NCBI GenBank assembly: GCA_036401335.1
Contig: DASWVC010000167.1
Coordinates: 1-13,765 of the forward strand
Length of the DNA: 13,765 nucleotides
From: DASWVC01 sp036401335
GTDB taxonomy: Bacteria > Verrucomicrobiota > Verrucomicrobiia > Chthoniobacterales > JAFAMB01
Direction of reading: 5' to 3'
The position numbers were made by a program, and so were the translations under genes. Below the pieces are notes generated by a model. It worked only from the letters and a program-made list of their open reading frames with translations, made no database searches and was not told the DNA's origin. Shown here piece after piece: positions 1-6,345 of this stretch; the first letter of the stretch is position 1, and every line of letters begins with the position of its first letter.

Positions 1-137
1 TTAAGGACCACCACGACCAGCGGCAACAGATAATAAAGCGCGAACAGGCCGAGCAGCGTATAAACGACGAGTTTCGCCCGGTACCGGGGCCAGGTGCCCG
101 CCGCCCCAAGCGGATCGTAAGGGGCGGTTTCAGCCAC
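1..137 (-). CDS. Carbohydrate ABC transporter permease, MalG type (partial, 5' end only)
   Basis: Only the first 45 codons are in the window; the gene continues past position 1. The start is GTG at 137, giving VAETAPYDPLGAAG, then a basic stretch (WPRYRAK) and one hydrophobic segment (about residues 23-45, LVVYTLLGLFALYYLLPLVVVV) that fits the first membrane helix of a MalG/GtsC-type permease. The assignment rests mainly on context: it overlaps the stop codon of the upstream MalF-type permease by 8 bases, the usual arrangement for the second permease of a carbohydrate importer, and suggests translational coupling. The conserved EAA loop lies outside the window, so the family call is an inference from position plus the N-terminal helix. 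Confidence 0.75.
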   Translation of the reverse strand, partial: MAETAPYDPLGAAGTWPRYRAKLVVYTLLGLFALYYLLPLVVVVL

Positions 138-1074
138 GCCCGACCTCCCGGCGCTGGCGCCAATTGGTCCAAATTGTGTAGGGCACCAGCACCAGAGACA
201 GCGCGAGGAGGATCATGATCGCCGCCGCTGCCCCTTGGGCCATCTGGCCGCGCTGGAACATCAGATCATAGACATAGATGGCCGGTACGGTGGTGGCAAT
301 CCCTGGGCCGCCACCCGTCAAAGCGATGACCAGATCGAACGTCTTGATCGCGAATTGCAGAAGCACGACCAGTACCGCGATGAAGATCGGCCCGATTGCC
401 GGCAGGATGATGCGTCGATAGATCCGCGGCATGTTTGCGCCGTCGATCTGTGCCGCCTTGATGAGGTCGGGATCAATCGAGCGGAGGCCGGCCAGGAACA
501 GTGCCATCACGAACCCCGACGCCTGCCAGACGCCGGTGATCACCACGGTATAGATCGCCATGTCGCGCCGGACGAGCCAGTCGAATTTAAAATCGGCCCA
601 GCCCAGTTGCCGAATCACGCTTTCTATTCCGGTTGACGGGCTGAGCAGCCAGCGCCAGACCGTGCCCGTCACCACGAAAGAGACTGCCAACGGATAAAGA
701 TAAATGGTGCGCCAGAGAGCCTCGGCGCGAACTCGCTGATCGATCAGGATAGCCAGCGTGAGCCCGACCGCCATGGTGCCGGCCACATAAAGCGAGGTGA
801 ACAGGAACAGGTTGGTATAGGCGATGCTCCAGCGCCGGTTGGTCCACAGTTCTGCGTAATGATGAAAGCCGGTTAGGGAATAGTCGGGCAGCAGGGTGGA
901 GTTGGACAGCGAGATCCAGACTGTCCAACCGCAAAACACGAAGACGTAAACAAACGTGGCGAGGAGCGATGGCGCCAGGACCAGTTGCGGCATCATCGCC
1001 GTCAACCGCTCCCGGAGCGGACGGCTCCGGGTCGGTGCGACACTTGCTGGCGTGAATGTTACGGTCTCAGCCAC
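130..1074 (-). CDS. Carbohydrate ABC transporter permease, MalF/GtsB type
   Basis: Inner-membrane subunit of a binding-protein-dependent sugar importer, 314 aa, the normal length for the family. About six hydrophobic segments are visible (roughly residues 31-51, 87-111, 122-144, 172-196, 229-252, 282-302). The EAA loop that docks onto the ATPase is at about residues 207-226 (AAQIDGAN followed by IILP), the hallmark of this permease family. The motif ALTGGGPG (251-258) followed by TTVPAIYVYD is typical of MalF-like sugar permeases and close in style to glucose-type GtsB proteins. The start is GTG at 1074; a purine-rich AGAAGG lies somewhat far upstream. The binding-protein gene ends 39 bases upstream and the second permease overlaps the 3' end, so the three form one operon. 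No ATPase gene is present in the window; such systems often use a shared MsmK/UgpC-type ATPase coded elsewhere, or it lies beyond position 1. Confidence 0.93.
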   Translation of the reverse strand: MAETVTFTPASVAPTRSRPLRERLTAMMPQLVLAPSLLATFVYVFVFCGWTVWISLSNSTLLPDYSLTGFHHYAELWTNRRWSIAYTNLFLFTSLYVAGTMAVGLTLAILIDQRVRAEALWRTIYLYPLAVSFVVTGTVWRWLLSPSTGIESVIRQLGWADFKFDWLVRRDMAIYTVVITGVWQASGFVMALFLAGLRSIDPDLIKAAQIDGANMPRIYRRIILPAIGPIFIAVLVVLLQFAIKTFDLVIALTGGGPGIATTVPAIYVYDLMFQRGQMAQGAAAAIMILLALSLVLVPYTIWTNWRQRREVGRG

Positions 1075-1113
1075 CGTCGTCTGCGCCCTTCTTCTCCCGC
1101 TTGGCGACCGGCG

Positions 1114-2391
1114 TTATTGTTGCGCCTCGACGGCCTGGGCCAATTGTTTGGCAGCATCAGCCGCAGATACCTTCGGCGTGTTGACGAATTCCGTGATCAC
1201 TTCCATCGCAGCGCCGCGGTACTTCTGCAGGATCGTCATGTTGTGAGCGAAGCTGCGTACCAGCGTGCCCGCTTTGATGGAATCCTGCAGATCTTGCTGG
1301 GACATTTGCTGACATGGATTAAAACCTTTGCTCAGGTCAACGTCGAGCCTGGCCGGAATCGAGCCTTTCGCCTGGTTGAAGATCGTCTGGAAGTCTTTCG
1401 ACATGATGAGATGGGCGAGAAGCTTCGAGCCGGCCAGATAGTCGGCATCCTTCTGTTTGAAAAATACGACCGAATCGCTGTTGAGAATAAAGCCCGGCTT
1501 GCCATTGTCGGCCGGCGCCTGGCCGCACAGGTAGTCGGTCCCCTCCTTGAAACCGCCGGCATTGTAGGTGCCGATCGCCCAGTCGCCCATGATGAAAAAG
1601 CCGGCCTTGCCGGTGAGCATCATGTTGGCCGCCGCGTCCCAGGAGCGTCCAGCGATTCCGGGATCCATCCAATTGATCATCTTGCGGTATTGCTCAAAGG
1701 CGGCGACCATTTTAGGACTGCCCATTGCCTCCGGATTGCCTTCAACGAAAGCCTTCCGGAAAAGGTCGATATCCATCCCGTAAACAACGACCTCGAACGT
1801 TGTCGCGTCGGTCCAGTCGGCGCTGCCATGCGCAATTGGAACAATTCCGGCCGCCTTGATCTTCTCGCAATCGGCGTTGAATTCCGCCCAGGTCTTCGGC
1901 ATTTCCTTAAGGCCTACTTTATCAAAAACCTTCTTACTCCCCCACAACCAGTTGATGCGATGGATGTTCATCGGGACCGCAACCCAGGATCCCTTAGGCT
2001 TCATCACCGACAGAAGCTCGGTGGCAACGGTCCCATCCCAGTTTTCCTGCTTGGCGATCTCGTCGAGGTTGAGCGTCATGCCGGTCGCATTCCACTCGGC
2101 AATTTCGGGCCCCTTCAGCTGGACCGCGGGCGGCGGATTGCCGGCCACCACATCGGCGCGAAGCTTAGCCAGCGTATTGGCGGTATGGCCGGCAATGGAA
2201 GTCGATTCCCATTTCCCGCCTGCCGCCGCGAACATCTCGCCGAGCTTCGCGATCGCTGCCGCATCGGAACCATTGTCCCATTGCGAAAGCAGGTTCGTTT
2301 TGGGTGTGTCGGCCGCCCCGGCCGACGACAACAGCCCAAGCGTTAATGAAACAACGGCCACCGCAGCGGTGGCGTAACGTGACAGATGCAT
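1114..2391 (-). CDS. Sugar ABC transporter substrate-binding protein (family 1)
   Basis: Periplasmic binding protein that delivers a sugar to the two permeases downstream. I place the start at ATG 2391 (425 aa) because AGGA sits six bases before it; an in-frame TTG at 2406 would add five residues but lacks that spacing. Residues 1-26 form a signal peptide with a hydrophobic core and an AGA cleavage site, and no lipobox cysteine, so the product should be soluble in the periplasm. The mature start with SQWDNGSDAAAIAKL, the GGKWESTSIAG segment, and RADVVAGNPPPAVQLKGPEI are characteristic of the glucose/mannose-type GtsA group of extracellular solute-binding proteins. A FIMGDWAIG segment, also common in the group, is present. 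The ligand cannot be fixed from sequence: glucose-like hexoses are suggested by similarity, a pentose by the neighbouring arabinonate-type dehydratase. Confidence 0.92.
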   Translation of the reverse strand: MHLSRYATAAVAVVSLTLGLLSSAGAADTPKTNLLSQWDNGSDAAAIAKLGEMFAAAGGKWESTSIAGHTANTLAKLRADVVAGNPPPAVQLKGPEIAEWNATGMTLNLDEIAKQENWDGTVATELLSVMKPKGSWVAVPMNIHRINWLWGSKKVFDKVGLKEMPKTWAEFNADCEKIKAAGIVPIAHGSADWTDATTFEVVVYGMDIDLFRKAFVEGNPEAMGSPKMVAAFEQYRKMINWMDPGIAGRSWDAAANMMLTGKAGFFIMGDWAIGTYNAGGFKEGTDYLCGQAPADNGKPGFILNSDSVVFFKQKDADYLAGSKLLAHLIMSKDFQTIFNQAKGSIPARLDVDLSKGFNPCQQMSQQDLQDSIKAGTLVRSFAHNMTILQKYRGAAMEVITEFVNTPKVSAADAAKQLAQAVEAQQ

Positions 2392-2445
2392 TAATTTTCC
2401 TATCAAGCGGTCCGGTTTCCCGGGCCTTTGGGGGGTTAGATTTTT

Positions 2446-2610
2446 TTACCGTATAGCAACTTCACAGGGAATAGTGAAGAGCTCTTTCCAAAACTTCGCG
2501 TGTGCTCGCGGGAGACGTCCTTCACCTCGGCCGAAAACGTCATTCGCGGTTTTCTTTAGTGGCCGAGGCGAGCGCGATTCCTCCATAACAACAAACAGAC
2601 CGCGGAGCAT
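2446..2610 (-). CDS. Possible small ORF (54 aa) in the leader of the importer operon
   Basis: An ATG at 2610 is preceded on the minus strand by AAGGAAG at a good Shine-Dalgarno distance, and the frame stays open for 54 codons to TAA at 2446. The product starts MLRGLFVVMEESRSPRPLKK and ends with a short segment containing FWKELFTIP. I recognise no family. It ends about 55 bases before the binding-protein start and contains the strong hairpin at 2525-2568 inside its frame. It could be a leader peptide, a small protein, or an open frame that arose by chance; the ribosome-site-like sequence is the only positive support. Confidence 0.25.
   Translation of the reverse strand: MLRGLFVVMEESRSPRPLKKTANDVFGRGEGRLPRAHAKFWKELFTIPCEVAIR
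2525..2568. repeat. Bipartite inverted repeat (strong hairpin)
   Basis: CCTCGGCC (2525-2532) pairs perfectly with GGCCGAGG (2561-2568). Directly inside, GAAAAC (2533-2538) pairs with GTTTTC (2549-2554). The structure is an 8-bp GC-rich stem, a one-sided 6-base bulge (2555-2560), a 6-bp AT-rich stem and a 10-base loop. No T-run follows on either strand, so it is not a standard intrinsic terminator. It sits about 135 bases upstream of the binding-protein start codon and may act in the transcript leader. Confidence 0.6.
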
Positions 2611-2663
2611 CGCTTCCTTGAAAATTGATTCTGGTTAGGAAGCCGGCGGCGGCAAAAGCTGGG

Positions 2664-2729
2664 ATTAGGCACTTTTTTGCCGACGTGTGGCACGACCTGT
2701 TCGGCGCCCGCTGGACGATCTTGCCTAAT
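2664..2729. repeat. Inverted repeat spanning the end of the dehydratase gene
   Basis: ATTAGGCA (2664-2671) and TGCCTAAT (2722-2729) are perfect inverted 8-mers 50 bases apart. The right copy includes the dehydratase stop codon (TAG, minus strand, 2725-2727). Read on the minus strand, the enclosed segment has further GC-rich self-complementary potential (GGCGCC, and a run of A after GGC). It could be the 3' structure of the dehydratase mRNA, but no clear T-tract follows. Confidence 0.4.
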
Positions 2730-4452
2730 GGTTGTCCCGTGGAACCGCCGCCCCGCTTTTGCCAACCAGGAAATCGAGATCCACACCTTGATCTGCCTGC
2801 AACACGTGGTCGTGAAACAGCCGGTGCCAACCGCGTGCAGGAGGTTCGGGTTCTTTCCATGCCCCCTTTCTCCGGGCCAGTTCCTCATCGGAAACTTCCA
2901 GGTGCAAGCTGCGCCTCGGCACATCGAGCGCTATCATGTCGCCCGTTTGCACGAACGCTAATGGTCCGCCGACAGCCGCTTCAGGCGCCACGTGTAGCAC
3001 CACCGTACCGTAGGCAGTCCCGCTCATTCGCCCGTCGGAGACGCGCACCATGTCGGTGATCCCTTTGCGCAGGAGCTTGGCCGGCAGCGGCAGGTTGCCA
3101 ACCTCGGCGAAACCCGGGTAGCCCTTTGGTCCCGCGCCTTTCAAGACCATGATACAGGTCTCGTCGATCTCGAGATTGTCGTCGTTAACCTTTTCGTGCA
3201 GTTCCTCCACCGTTTCGAACACGACCGCGCGTCCGCGATGCGTGAGTAACGCCGGCGTTGCCGCCGAAGGTTTGATGATGGCGCCCTTCGGAGCGAGGTT
3301 CCCGCGCAGCACGGCGATGCCGGCACGCGGTTTGAAGGGCTGCTGGAAAGAATGGATGACATTGCGGTTGTAGCATTCCGCATCCTTCACGTTTTCCCAG
3401 ATGGTGTTGCCATTGACCGTCACGGCCCCTTTGTGCAGCAGACCGGCTTCGCTGAGTTCGCGCAGGATGACCGGCAGGCCGCCGGCGTAGTAGAAATCTT
3501 CCATCAGAAACTCCCCGGACGGCTGGAGGTTGAGCAGACAGGGCACATCGGACCCGAGTTCAAAATCAGCGAGCTTCAAATCAATTCCAACGCGCCCGGC
3601 CAAGGCGATCAGGTGATTAACCGCGTTAGTAGAACCACCGATGGCAGCATTGGCCCGGATGGCGTTTTCAAAGGCTTCCCGGGTCAGAATCTTCTCAATC
3701 GTAAGATCCTCACGTACCATCTCGACAATGCGCCGCCCGGCCAGATGGGCCAATACCTGGCGGCGGGCATCTACGGCAGGAATGGCCGCGTTATGCGGCA
3801 AGCCCATACCGAGTGCTTCGACCACGCAAGCCATGGTCGAAGCGGTTCCCATCGTCATGCAGTGGCCCCGGGAGCGGTTCATACACGACTCCGCCTCAAT
3901 GAATTCAGCCATCGCAATTTTTCCCGCCCGCAACGCATCCGACAGTTGCCATACGCCGGTCCCGGAGCCAATGCGTTGGCCGCGATAACATCCGTTTAGC
4001 ATTGGACCGCCCGAGACAACCAGCGCCGGCACGTTGCAGCTCGCCGCACCCATCAGGAGCGAGGGGGTTGTCTTATCGCAGCCGCATAGCAACACAACCC
4101 CATCAATGGGGTTTCCACGAATGGATTCTTCGACGTCCATGGAAGCCAGGTTCCGGAACATCATGGCGGTCGGACGCAAGTTCGTCTCGCCCAGCGACAT
4201 CACCGGGAACTCCAACGGCAGCCCGGCCGCTTCGTACACGCCTTTCTTGACGTACTCGGCTAATTCCCGGAAATGAGCGTTGCACGGGGTCAGTTCAGAC
4301 CAGGTATTGCAGATGCCGATTACGGGTCTCCCATCAAACAAATGGTGGGCAAGACCCTGGTTTTTCATCCAGGCCCGATACACAAAGCCCATCTGATCCA
4401 TTCGCCCGAACCACTGCTGGCTCCGGAGCTGCGTCTTTGGCGGGGTCGTCAT
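2725..4452 (-). CDS. IlvD/Edd-family dehydratase, L-arabinonate (sugar acid) dehydratase type
   Basis: Fe-S sugar-acid dehydratase, 575 aa, normal length. It should remove water from an aldonate (L-arabinonate or a related acid) to give a 2-keto-3-deoxy acid, the second step of non-phosphorylative pentose oxidation. The opening LRSQQWFG, the segment KNQGLAHHLFDGRPVIGI, and the C-terminal pattern closely follow the L-arabinonate dehydratase subgroup rather than IlvD proper. The three 2Fe-2S cysteines appear as C57 (TPCN), C125 (CGCDKTTP) and C198 (GHCMTMGT), with Mg-binding D126 and the carbamylatable K127 beside the second. The catalytic serine motif GRMSGTAYG places the Ser at 477. The start ATG at 4452 has AAGGAG eight bases upstream. 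The gene lies upstream of a sugar importer on the same strand. D-xylonate, D-fuconate or galactonate-type activity remains possible because specificity within the family overlaps. Confidence 0.92.
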   Translation of the reverse strand: MTTPPKTQLRSQQWFGRMDQMGFVYRAWMKNQGLAHHLFDGRPVIGICNTWSELTPCNAHFRELAEYVKKGVYEAAGLPLEFPVMSLGETNLRPTAMMFRNLASMDVEESIRGNPIDGVVLLCGCDKTTPSLLMGAASCNVPALVVSGGPMLNGCYRGQRIGSGTGVWQLSDALRAGKIAMAEFIEAESCMNRSRGHCMTMGTASTMACVVEALGMGLPHNAAIPAVDARRQVLAHLAGRRIVEMVREDLTIEKILTREAFENAIRANAAIGGSTNAVNHLIALAGRVGIDLKLADFELGSDVPCLLNLQPSGEFLMEDFYYAGGLPVILRELSEAGLLHKGAVTVNGNTIWENVKDAECYNRNVIHSFQQPFKPRAGIAVLRGNLAPKGAIIKPSAATPALLTHRGRAVVFETVEELHEKVNDDNLEIDETCIMVLKGAGPKGYPGFAEVGNLPLPAKLLRKGITDMVRVSDGRMSGTAYGTVVLHVAPEAAVGGPLAFVQTGDMIALDVPRRSLHLEVSDEELARRKGAWKEPEPPARGWHRLFHDHVLQADQGVDLDFLVGKSGAAVPRDNH

Positions 4453-4487
4453 AGTTTTTTCTCCTTTTCACGTGAACGACACCTCCG

Positions 4488-4681
4488 CTAAGTCGTTCTG
4501 TCACCACGCAAATCGGGGTGCCCATGGTTGCTTGGGGTGGCCGTCGGGGATGGTGTCGTGGCAGGTGCTGGAGCTACGTTTGAGACGAGCATGGATTGGA
4601 CGTGCTGGTTTGTTGGGCAACGATCGGCAGAGCAAAGCTGATGGGTAATCCTACGAGGGCACGTTGTAAGCGTAGGTTCAT
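4488..4681 (-). pseudogene. Small secreted-protein ORF, probably frameshifted remnant
   Basis: ATG at 4681 follows CAGGAGAAACA, one of the best ribosome sites in the window. The first 24 or so residues (MNLRLQRALVGLPISFALPI then VAQQ) look like a signal peptide. The frame stops at 4574-4576 after 35 codons. In the -1 frame, open across the same stretch, the reading continues as a Pro/Thr/Ala linker (VAPAPATTPSPTATP) and ends at TAG 4488-4490, just before the ribosome site of the dehydratase. A signal peptide followed by a linker-like tract in another frame suggests the 5' end of an exported protein that has been frameshifted and lost its body. Alternatively it is an intact 35-residue exported peptide. 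No family recognised. Confidence 0.35.
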
Positions 4682-4987
4682 TGTTTCTCCTGGGCGATTA
4701 GGACGGTTTGTTGCCTCACAAGTTGCTGCGTGGATTTCTCGGCGTCGCGGGTAACGGTCCAAGTCGCCGGGTCAGAGGGAACGCCTTCGGTCAAAGGTCC
4801 TGACCGACATGCCAATTGCACGCTGGCTCGCTTCAGTGTCAATGAGAAACGATTACGATAGGTTCCACGCCTGATTCGGCGAACAAACGCAGGCGACGAT
4901 GTTCAAGCTGACCAAGTTCGTCAATCAACACGCCGCGAACGCAGCGGAGCAGTGCCAGCATCCCGATCAAGCAAAGACTGAATTAGG
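4682..4987. other. Intergenic stretch with no supported gene
   Basis: About 300 bases. The best minus-strand frame here (roughly 4839-4976, with LALLRCVRGVLIDELGQLEH in it) has no ribosome site and no recognisable motif, and the plus-strand frame from 4899 is the complement of the same sequence. No tRNA-like or terminator structure was seen. The region presumably holds the promoter for the dehydratase, but no convincing -35/-10 pair stands out. Confidence 0.4.
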
Positions 4988-5251
4988 TCACCCACCCCGC
5001 GAAAGGACCAGAGCAGAAGCTACTAACAGCACCAGCGCGACAAACAGCAACACGACGCGGAAGGCGTGGAGTTTGTCCCAACGTCGCCGCAACTGCCGCC
5101 AGTTGCCGGGTAGAGATTCCGGCTGCCAGCGGGTCACCTCGTTGTTGATGGGCACAGGCAAGAGCACCGTGTAAACGATGGAGGCAGCAAACAGAGCGCT
5201 GGCAACCACGATGACGGCGAGTTCAAGCACCTGAGAGAAAGTGAAAGCCAT
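4988..5251 (-). pseudogene. DUF1772-like (anthrone oxygenase family) membrane protein, truncated
   Basis: From ATG 5251 the frame gives 87 aa; in the same frame a GTG at 5341 would extend it to 117 aa but the extra 30 residues look non-homologous. A hydrophobic helix (about residues 5-30) is followed by PVPINNEVTRWQPESLPGNW, then RRRWDKLHAFR and a second helix. The PINN, W and RW...LH..R pattern is the C-terminal half signature of DUF1772 integral membrane proteins, which usually have about 150 residues and four helices. Here two helices and the N-terminal half are missing, or the middle has been deleted. There is no ribosome site before ATG 5251 and I could not find the missing half in other frames upstream to 5729. 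Probably a gene remnant; function of the intact family is poorly defined. Confidence 0.55.
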
Positions 5252-5729
5252 CCATCGAATTTGGTTAACTTCCCACAAACGTGCCAGAACTTTCACGGCG
5301 GGTCTAACTGCGGCATGGGAATATGCTGCCTGGGCGGCCACGGAAGAGGTGGTGCTCGCTGAGTCCTGAGTGCGCCAATTTAATTCGCTTCTCTCCGGCC
5401 GGTACTCCTGGCGTCATTTGGCTGCAGCCTCGCCCCCCACCGAACCAAACATTCGGTCGATGCTTGCAAAATGGTTGCATAAACTCCGCGAGCGAGTCGA
5501 CGGCGTCAGAGGGAAAGAACGGAATAAAAGGCCAGGCGACCGAGCGGTTTTAGGTCGGATCTCGACCTTAACGATCCCGGTGTGCCGTCGGAAACGCTCG
5601 CTCTACAAAATGCAAACGCATCGGGATCTAAGGAAAACGGCCGCTTCAAAGGCCGACCAAGCGCTTGCGAAAGAAAGGACGAAGTTCATCCTCCCTTGCC
5701 GCACCGGAACGTGCAGAAAGGGTTAGGCG
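5252..5729. other. Intergenic stretch without a supported gene
   Basis: About 480 bases between the DUF1772-like fragment and the oxidoreductase. Several frames are open by chance in this GC-rich DNA, but none has a ribosome site, recognisable motif or protein-like composition. A short inverted repeat AGGTCG/CGACCT lies at 5552-5568. No T-run follows it on either strand. Confidence 0.4.
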
Positions 5730-6338
5730 TCATCGTCCGCATGACGCGAATACCTCCTCGCCCTGGCCGAGAGGGAGCGGATCCGGCCGCTCGCACGTCG
5801 TCTCGATCATGAGGTGGCGCCCCTCAATGGACGAACGCTCCAACGCGTCGAGCACCTCCAGCACGTGCATCGCCAGTTCACCGCTGGCGCGGTGCCTGCG
5901 ATGGTCGCGAATCGCCGCGGCCAGGTCCAGGACGCCGACCATGCGGTAGTCAGCGACGGGTACGCCGGCTTGCGTGTAGCGGGTGGGCTGGCCGAATGGG
6001 TGTGCGGAGATGTCGAGGGGCGTCCAGTCGCCGTCGCGTTTCGTGACCATCGGCTCGCCGCCGAAGAAGTTTGGGTCGGGCACCAGCATGCTGCCCTCCG
6101 AGCCGTAGAGCTCGATGGGCACGCGCCGGTGCCTCCAAACGTCCCAGGAGGTGGTGATGGACACGCTGGCGCCGCTGGCAAAGGACAGCACGCCGTACTC
6201 CGCGGCTTTGGCCTGCGCCGCCTCCATGCGCAGGTCGGCGACGGCCTTCACCTTTACCAGTTCGGACCGGGCCGCCCCTTTCAGGTAGGCATGGCTGATG
6301 TTGCCGCAACCGATGATGCCGATGTCGATTCGTGCCAT
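5730..6338 (-). pseudogene. Gfo/Idh/MocA-family oxidoreductase with internal deletion
   Basis: Members of this family are NAD(P)-dependent sugar or inositol dehydrogenases of about 340-390 aa. From ATG 6338 this frame gives only 202 aa. Residues 1-50 are the start of the Rossmann fold, with the dinucleotide-binding GIIGCGNISHAYL (8-20) and the VKAVADL strand. Directly after KAAEYG the sequence passes into FASGASVSITTSWDVW (53-68), which in full-length relatives belongs to the C-terminal beta-sheet domain. The region normally between, including the EKP motif with the catalytic lysine, is absent. The frame is kept across the junction at about 6185-6195. The last 20 residues (RPDPLPLGQGEEVFASCGR) do not look like family sequence and derive from a repeat-like segment. 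The start lies 7 bases after the isomerase stop, so the two were one operon. The reading frame can still be translated, but normal dehydrogenase activity is unlikely. Confidence 0.7.
5756..5792. repeat. Repeat-like palindromic segment at the oxidoreductase 3' end
   Basis: The sequence CCTCGCCCTGGCCGAGAGGG (plus strand, about 5756-5775) has the look of the CTC-rich, self-complementary dispersed elements found between genes in many GC-rich genomes. It is followed by GAGCGG (5775-5780) and its inverse CCGCTC (5787-5792). The segment is translated as the odd tail of the oxidoreductase. Only one copy is present in the window, so the repeat nature is an inference. Confidence 0.3.
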
Positions 6339-6345
6339 GGCGTTC

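Larger units (their letters stand above)
2392..2724 (-). promoter_or_regulatory. Long leader/intergenic region upstream of the sugar-import operon
   Basis: About 330 bases separate the dehydratase stop from the binding-protein start, both read on the minus strand. The length suggests the importer has its own promoter. It contains an inverted repeat shared with the dehydratase stop (2664-2729), a bipartite hairpin (2525-2568) and a possible 54-codon ORF (2446-2610), each listed separately. A TATA-like hexamer on the minus strand lies near 2451-2456 (GCTATACGG context), but no convincing -35 box accompanies it, so no promoter is assigned precisely. The stretch nearest the gene holds a run of seven A on the minus strand (2441-2447) and a C/G-rich patch. 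Confidence 0.4.

Noticed and set aside
985..2346. 453-codon plus-strand open frame opposite the binding protein
   Set aside because: Antisense to a clearly recognised solute-binding protein; no family resemblance and a His/Arg-rich composition typical of antisense frames in GC-rich DNA.
3352..3999. 215-codon plus-strand frame opposite the dehydratase
   Set aside because: Antisense to conserved dehydratase sequence with intact catalytic residues.
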